Origin: Muricea muricata
Lineage: Eukaryota > Cnidaria > Anthozoa > Malacalcyonacea > Plexauridae
Reading direction: 5' to 3'
DNA length: 64,000 bases
Assembly (NCBI GenBank): GCA_963855995.1
Contig: OY979717.1
Coordinates: 50,827,244 to 50,891,243, forward strand
Shown here: positions 57,337-64,000 of the stretch, piece by piece
Layout of the letters: each line of letters starts with the position of its first letter
Numbering within the stretch: position 1 is the stretch's first letter
Program-made: the position numbers and the translations under genes
Notes under the pieces: generated by a model
The model's database searches: none
Seen by the model: the letters and a program-made list of their open reading frames with translations, nothing else
Told to the model about the DNA's origin: nothing

Positions 57337-58696
57337 TATTCGTGCAACTAATTATTCATTCGAATTAATATTCTTTGTTTACTCATTTGACCGGGGGCGG
57401 AGGGAAAAAGATGGGGGAAGTACATTTTTTCAGAATACATGGCGGTCAGAAATATATTTAAAGAACAGCATAGGAAAGCAGGTTGTTTTCTTTCTTTTGT
57501 TATTAAAGTTTTCAGGCATTTTAATTGGCCTCTTTTTATTAAGTCGTTTTTGCATGATGGCAGCAATGCATTAGTGTATAATATGTACCACCTGGCATCT
57601 TTTTCGATATAGCCAGCTACCAATTTTACAACATTTTTCAGGTTTGGTTAGACTCCCAGAGATTAAAACCGTAAAATAGCAAGACGGAAAATATTTAAAA
57701 AAAATAAGACGTACGTTCATAACGGACAGTCAAAAAGGATGGTTGTCAGACATGCAAGGTATAAAATCACGTGCAATTCAGTCGTCTCATGACATTTGCA
57801 GCCGAGTCAATGTATGGGCAGTTCTCTGTTATTCTTCCCATAAATACATGAAAACAATAACTAAGTATCTGGTTAGCGTTACAAGACATTTTGATTTCAT
57901 AACTTTTCTAGCTATGTCTGTAATAAATGTTGTGTCATTCAAATGAGTAAGCACTTCTTTCACATGTGTTTCGAACACATAATTTAAATTGATTTTATTG
58001 TACATTTTCTCTCAGTATTTAATATTAAATACTATGATTTGCTTTAAATGCAAATACGCTATTCGCAGGTTGATCGCAAATGCACACGGACGTGCAAACG
58101 TTTCTGCATATTGGATTGACATTGCTCTTAATATCGTACAATTGAACTAATTTAACATACTACGCCAGAGCACATTTATATTCGATGTCCATATTTATAA
58201 GTAAATTGAGGAAATGAAAATATTTGCATTACGCGCGTTGATTTAAACATGAATGATAGCTGGCAGCTTCCTTAATTCTACATTAATCATTTAAAGTGCC
58301 TATCCGGTAGTCATGGAATTTGCATATTTCAATAGTTTAGGTGATTTTAAGAAGATTTGCAATATATTTTATAAGTCGAAAATTTGATCTTCATGTACTT
58401 TTGGGGGCCTGAAGTTGGCGATTTTTCAAAATACCGTGAGCATAAAAAAACTGGGGCGAGTATGCTCCTGTGACGTCAAATCGGGAACACGCATTGATAA
58501 CAAACTAGTATTCTATACTACAGAGAGGGTTGAAGTATGTTTTGATCGAATTTTTTGCCGATTCTACGGTACTTTTCCTTTGAATTTCAACGGGAAAAGT
58601 GTCTTCAAGCTTTACTGATCCAAGTGACAGCCAAGCCGAATCAGAAAACAATTTTGTCGCGAGTTAAATGATGGATGTTGAAGATAACATGGGAGA

Positions 58697-59580
58697 ATGA
58701 CAACAGATGTGTCAGGGAACTCAGGGCTAGATCGTCAATCAGAGGAAAAATTCTACGGTTTCGCCTGGATAGATGTGTTACTTTTGAAGTATTATGAGCT
58801 ACAAATTAGGATTTTAACGTCTGGCAAGAGCGATATAGAAAAAATTAACCGAAAGAACTGCAAAATATACAGTGAGAAGTGCAAAATATACAGTGATGAA
58901 AACAGGTAAATAGATAATTTAATATATATTTATACAGTACATGGGTCCCAATATATTTAAGTCAAATACCAGACATTTATTCTATACTATACATATTGAA
59001 TTGCTAGACAATCAATCTGAAGGCCACATCACCTGATCACCTATCTCCTAACATATACTGTAACATGTACTGATTCATGGATATTCAATTATTATACAGT
59101 ATGGTTTATGGATTGAAAAATATCATTGCTATTTGCTACATACAACTATAGAAAGCCACTATGCTGAGGACAGTGTCGCATTTTTATTTGTATATTTATT
59201 CGGTAATAATGAAATGAAAAATGGCTGCTATTTTTAAAATTGCCCAAAGTGTAAAAATTATAGACAACATTTCAGTATTTTCAGAGGTAGCTATTTTTAT
59301 TTGTGGTCATGATAGTACTTGTACACTGTCCACTCTGCTTTAAATTTATTGTTTAGATAGTGAGAGCTCCTATGGTTTTGTGTTCATATATGTATTTGCA
59401 AATAGTTATACAGTGAATATACAATATTTATACAATTTTGAACATTTTTTAGCATTTACTATTCAGACACCTGTACAACCACCCACTCTAGAAGATGCAC
59501 AAGCAAAGATATGTTGCAGAACATGTGTTAATCCAATGAAGGGCCACAAAAAAGATTCAGAAGTGTCCACAGAATCAAAA
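58697..59580 (+). CDS. Left-TIR exon and possible downstream zinc-motif exon
   Basis: Exon 58697-58905 encodes MTTDVSGNSGLDRQSEEKFY and continues to KIYSDENR before a GTAAAT donor. It matches the first exon on the opposite strand at 60677-60864, apart from a small internal duplication (KCKIYSE). A second exon-like frame at 59467-59580 (acceptor TTCAG, donor GTATAA) encodes TPVQPPTLEDAQAKICCRTC and NPMKGHKKDSEVSTESK, a CxxC-NPMKGHK motif seen in zinc-ribbon-like segments. The phases of the two do not join simply, so the link is uncertain. Confidence 0.4.
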
Positions 59581-60159
59581 GTATAATTTAATACTTACTA
59601 TATAGTATATAATAATTCCATTTAATAATAGGATCTGATATCACCAACATTACTGTATACATTGTATATTTTCAAAATAACCTATTTCTCAATATTGTAA
59701 TTTTATTTTATATATGGAGATGTAAAATAGAAGAATATCTTGAAAATCTAAGTTAGTATAATTAAACAGGAAGTAAAGTCTGTTTAGTGCACCTAACATT
59801 GTATGAGTGACACGGCATGGTTCTTCATTCATATTTTTCCGATATTGAAAATATATTTTGATAATTATATAAAAGACATCAAATACTTTTTTCAAAATAT
59901 ATCCCATCTAAATTTTGCCTTTTTCATACATGATTAATCCGTAATTACTTTTAAATTCCATGGCAACGATCTCACTGTTGGAATTTAAATTTAATTGCCT
60001 ATCGTTTGAAGCAAAATATGTAGATAAACATGCTCACATTTATGCACACATCAGGTGCCCTAAACAGACATAACTTTCTTTTCATTTTTCTTCATTCTCG
60101 TGATCTTGTCCCCACAAACATATGGCGTATTAGATTTTCAAGTGGCACGTATTTGAATA

Positions 60160-60864
60160 TTATTTGCTCCAAATGTTCTTAATAGCCCTTGTCAATAATA
60201 TTATACCAGTATATATTAAAAGATTTTCAGTTGTGTTTTCCTCATTGTTCATCACTTGAAATTCTTTTTCTTCAAATTTACTCCATATTGTATCATAATC
60301 ACATGTAGGTAAAGGTATTCTTCTTTTGCCAAGAAAGTTGAACACAAGTTGTACATACTGTTTGAATGCAACACTCCGAAGATATCTAGAAAGTTAAATA
60401 CCTGAGTGTTTATTGCCTAATAAATATACATGTTATATGATAATATACATATATAAACATGATATATATACTGTTACAGTGAATATAACTAAATTGTGTT
60501 GTTGCCAAGCATAATGTACATTATATGCTATATACATACTGTGACACACCCTTGGAACTCAAATGGATGTGACTTATGTTTAATATTTGTCTGGTATTTG
60601 ACAAAAATGTTTTGTAAATGTCTAGTATTTGACACAAAAATCTCTTGACAATTTATAATAACATATTGGGACATACCTGTTTTCATCACTGTGTATTTTG
60701 CACTTCTTTCGGTTAATTTTTTCTATATCGCTCTTGCCAGACGTTAAAATCCTAATTTGTAGCTCATAATATTTCCAAAGTAACACATCCATCGAGGCGA
60801 AACCGTAGAATTTTCCCTCTGATTGACCATCTAGCCCTGAGTTCCCTGACACATCTGTTGTCAT
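60160..60864 (-). CDS. Two-exon gene with a P2X7 C-terminal-like domain
   Basis: Exon 60864-60677 starts at ATG (MTTDVSGNSGLDGQSEGKFY ... KIHSDENR) and ends at GTATGT. Exon 60385-60160 follows acceptor TTTCTAG and joins exactly in phase. It gives RYLRSVAFKQYVQLVFNFLG, KRRIPLPTCDYDTIWSKF, and a stop at 60160. The RYLRSVAFKQ...LG...LPTC...IWSKF pattern resembles the cytoplasmic C-terminal domain of P2X7 (AYR...PSC...IRKEFP), which invertebrates also have in proteins without the channel. The first exon lies inside the right TIR, so the promoter is probably there too. The product is about 137 residues; it could continue if GTATAA near 60190 is used as a donor. Confidence 0.5.
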
Positions 60865-61135
60865 TCTCCCATGTCATCTTCAACTTCCATCATATAACTC
60901 GCGACAAAATTGTTTTCTGATTCGGCTTGGCTGTCACTTGGATCAGTAAAGCTTGAAGACACTTTTCCAGTTGAAATTCAAAGGAAAAGTACCGTAGAAT
61001 CGGCAAAAAATTCGATCAAAACATACTTCAACCCTCTCTGTAGTATAGAATACTAGTTTGTTATCAATGCGTGTTCCCGATTTGACGTCACAGGAGCATA
61101 CTCGCCCCAGTTTTTTTATGCTCACGGTATTTTAA

Positions 61136-61907
61136 GGGGGTCCAATAGTAAAAAAAAAATTTTGTGTGTTTTAATGCTATGCAGTTCATCTTTGGTCAGG
61201 TGTTAGGACATGGTACCACAAACATAAAAATAAGTTTTTCAAAGTTACCATTGCCATGGTTACCATGTTAATTACTCCCTGATGGTGAAAAATTCATATA
61301 TTTGTAAACATGATATCTCAACAACTATGAATGATAAAAATCTAAAATAACTTTATTTTAATAGTATATCACATGCTCTTGGAGATGAACCAGAACTATG
61401 GTGATTGAGGCAAAAATAAATTTTTTGCGGACAAAATATTGAAACTAGATATTATCGAGATGATACTGACTATCATAACTTGCATGCTATTGCAAATATT
61501 TTTATGATTCTGGTTCATCTCCAAGAGAATTTAACACAGAACACGCACTGAAAGTTTGAAGTCATTAGCTTACATACTTCTTGAGATATTGCGCATGCAA
61601 TAATGGCGATTGGTGGTTTTCGGCAATTTGAGAAAAACTGCTTTAAAGTTTTTGCATGCATTAGAATAACATTAATCAAACAATGCTATGGAAAAGCCCA
61701 CAATAGAGTAAACCAATTGCATACCATTATTTGCTCTGGGTAAAATCATGGTTTTACCCTAACACGGTGTAGAATTTGCTGAATTTCTCCGTTTATAGTT
61801 CATTTTGTTGTTTGAAATTTTGGATATGTTTAGAGAACGCCGTTAACAATATTTTGTAAAATTTTTGAAAACCGAGGAATTTTGAAATTATTTACTATTG
61901 GACCCCC
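61136..61907. mobile_element. 772-bp nested element with TTAA target duplication
   Basis: Ends GGGGGTCCAATAGTAAA and inverse TTTACTATTGGACCCCC, flanked by TTAA (61132-61135; 61908-61911). It interrupts the right TIR of the outer element; the left TIR gives the empty site (ATTTTGAAAAATCG). TTAA is the target of piggyBac-type elements, so this may be a non-autonomous relative. No coding capacity is seen. Confidence 0.75.
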
Positions 61908-62410
61908 TTAAAAATCGCCAACTTCAGGCCCCCAAAAGTACATGAAGATCAAATTTTCGACTTATAAAATATATTGCAAATCTTCTTAAAATCACCTAAG
62001 CTATTGAAATATGCATATTCCCTGACTACCGGATAGGCACTTTAAAGACCCGGAGCGAGGGGGATTCAGGAAACAGGAAATAATTTGCTGAATACCCCGA
62101 GCAGAGGGTCTGTAAAATAATAAACTTCATAGGAAGAAACTTTTAACTTGAACATGCCATCGTTAATACGAGGCTTTAAAACAGAAAACAACCATTTTTT
62201 ATTCATTTTTATGACGAGAAGTACATAAAATTCCTTTTAATATTTTACATATTTGTATCAACGTCCTTGCCCTCCAAACCTTTGTAATTCCTCGTCAAAT
62301 TCATCAAACTATTCGCACATTCTGCCATTTTTGTTATTTTTAACTTTGTGCAGGCTGCTCGTTGTCTTGCGTGGTTTACACGAATAAAGTTCCAGCCCAT
62401 TGTCTCCGGG

Positions 62411-63080
62411 GAGCATGGGTGTAGAACCAGTGGAATCTAAGTACACTGGGGCGATAACTTCTATGATTACTGTCTATGATTGGGTGAAGCCGACGCGTGA
62501 CAAAACAACATTTAAAATGACTCAGGAGAGTTTTCATGGAGCGAAGGATTGACAAGAAGTTTGTTTTCGAGCTAAAATTTGCGAGCAATATATTTCTTAA
62601 ATGGAAAACTTTAACGGTTGAGATTTCAACTTCATACGTTTCGGTTAACTAGTTTGGACAGTCCTGCGTCCATCGTAAGCTAAATGTATGGTGTTTCTTT
62701 TTGCATGATCAAATGGTAGTAAATAAAGAGGGAAGGTTGTATGGAGACTGTGCAGCCTAGTGCCTGAGCTAGCCAGCTTTGCAGAGATATAATCATTGCT
62801 GCTATGTCATAGGAAGATTTTTTTATTGAACCACGCTGGCTGGTATGGGCAAGACTTCTATTTTGTAAAGGCTGGATTTTGTCTATATGGGCTGGAAACT
62901 TTCCATGCCATAGTTATCTAGTATCATTTCCGGGGCTGGATTGGAAGGGCACAAGGAAGTCAAACTAATCAGCAGGAAGACTTCTTGTCTACAACACGAA
63001 GTGAAGTGATTCTACCATGGTGTGTGTGCTCAAATTCTAGATCTATGCCCCATAAAATATGTGCTACAACATGAAGAAAT
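62411..63080. other. No feature
   Basis: Beyond the end of the large duplication; no gene or repeat recognised. Confidence 0.5.
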
Positions 63081-64000
63081 GCATACGATACGATACGACA
63101 CGATAGTTTAATTTAGCTCTCCCCAAAGAAGCTTTTTAGAACCAAATACAATATATTACAATACTATTTATAGATATATTGAATAAGCTAAATCTATGGC
63201 TATGATATTTAAAGTTAGTGTTTCGAAGAGATGTCTCCGGAGATTGATTTTAAAATATTTAAAGTCGTGCTCGTTTTAATGTTCACTCAGTCTGGTAGAT
63301 TGTTTCGGAGTGAAACAGCACAATAACAAAACGTTCTTTGGCCAGTGGCACTTTTATAAAGAGAGATGTTCAAAGACTGAGAATTTCTGGTACAGCGTCC
63401 GCTAATACTGCCTCTGTTTACGAATTGCTTTGACAAGTAGTCAGGGGCCATTCCATTCATACATTTGAACGTTAAGATTGCGTCGCATTAGAAGAGATGA
63501 GGCTTGACGGGAAGCCAATGTAGTTCGCAACGCAATGCGATTACATGGTCGAATTTCCCAGAATTATACCAGCAGCAAACGTCTGTACTGCCTGCAATTT
63601 GCAAATGTTGCTTGCAGTGGTGTTCAACTATACAATAGTACATTTTGCTAAATACTAAACTTTGGATAACCGTGGTAAGTGAGTCTCTGTCCAAGGCATG
63701 TTTAGTCCTGTTAATCTGTCCCAAACTTGACATACATAAGGAAGTCAGTTTGACAACATGCGGTCCAAATGAGAGGTTTGGTCAGAGTAGACCAAGATCT
63801 TTAGTTGAAGGTACTGGTATCAGTTCCTTACCAAACAAAGTCAAACGGAAATCAGGGATTTTCGCGATCATTTGACGGCTCCCAAATAACATAAGTTTTG
63901 TCTTAGACGCAATAAGGAGAAGACGTTTATCAAAACACCAGTCGCGAATCTTACATAAGTCATCTTTCACCGTGGTTACTGCAAGTTCACATTGTTGAAC
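63081..64000 (-). pseudogene. Decayed LINE, RT C-terminal region and 3' end
   Basis: On the minus strand from the window edge: KDDLCKIRDWCFDKRLLLIA, SKTKLMLFGSRQM, DFRLTLFGKELIPV and KDLGLL. Then, with frameshifts and stops, GQINRTKHALDRD, LVFSKMYYC, ELHWLPVK, RNSQSLNIPL and YKSATGQRTF. It ends in a (TATCG)n-like tail at 63084-63105. The order is that of CR1/L2-like RT thumb and C-terminus. The 5' part lies outside the window. Confidence 0.7.

Larger units (their letters stand above)
58296..62040. mobile_element. 3.7-kb long-TIR transposon with TTTAAA target duplication
   Basis: Starts GTGCCTATCCGGTAGTCA and ends in the inverse TGACTACCGGATAGGCAC. TTTAAA is duplicated at 58290-58295 and 62041-62046; the left arm of the large duplication has the single, empty site. 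The TIRs are about 600 bp long (58296-58910; the right one, 60655-62040, is interrupted by a nested element). Each TIR contains a start codon and a first exon reading inwards. Confidence 0.8.
50180..62410. repeat. Right arm of the 27-kb inverted duplication
   Basis: Counterpart of the left arm (blocks listed there). Arm-specific insertions are about 50312-50500, 52052-53166, part of 54200-55600, and 58296-62040. The spacer between arms (49701-50179) is unique. Confidence 0.85.

Overview
This is a eukaryotic, AT-rich, intron-containing and repeat-dominated window with no bacterial features (no operons, no Shine-Dalgarno-led genes). The mix of secreted-protein exons (PAN/apple, EGF-like, C-type lectin), a THAP domain, GIY-YIG Penelope-like elements (PLEs), CR1/L2-like LINEs, Tc1/mariner relatives and many foldback or MITE-like repeats points to an invertebrate metazoan. 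A cnidarian, probably an anthozoan, is my best guess; the sequence does not prove it.

Layout. 1-3.2 kb: three PLE fragments, two of them head to head, separated by (TA)n. 3.45-11.7 kb: a 3,693-bp unit repeated in tandem about 2.2 times, ending in a 200-N gap; each full unit holds a head-to-head PLE pair and a small MITE. 12-16 kb: two exons (PAN, then EGF) of a minus-strand secreted or adhesion-type gene, split by a 2.4-kb foldback element whose arms are minisatellite. 16-28.5 kb: an orphan hammerhead ribozyme, a LINE relic, many palindromic MITEs and microsatellites, and no gene I can support. 28.5-33 kb: another head-to-head PLE pair and a fifth-site PLE relic, again among (TA)n. 33.9-34.6 kb: a degenerate THAP-domain gene.

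34.9-62.4 kb is one large, old inverted duplication centred near 49.9 kb. Each arm carries a C-type lectin gene with its own signal-peptide exon. The right copy (53,961-57,278, plus) can be spliced into an intact secreted lectin with EPN and WND motifs. The left copy (minus) is a pseudogene. After the duplication each arm collected its own insertions. The left arm has a LINE, a 1.8-kb palindrome, and a 3.4-kb Tc1/mariner-type transposon that carries a second gene besides its transposase. The right arm has a 3.7-kb long-TIR element with a TTTAAA target duplication, a gene resembling the P2X7 C-terminal domain, and a nested TTAA-flanked element. 63.1-64 kb is a decayed LINE.

The most notable thread is ribozymes: every PLE family here carries a hammerhead core (CUGANGA...GAAA plus a matching NUH cleavage site), twelve in all counting the orphan one. 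The second is the two-gene mariner-like transposon. The third is the paired lectin duplication, which allows filled-site/empty-site comparison of several insertions.
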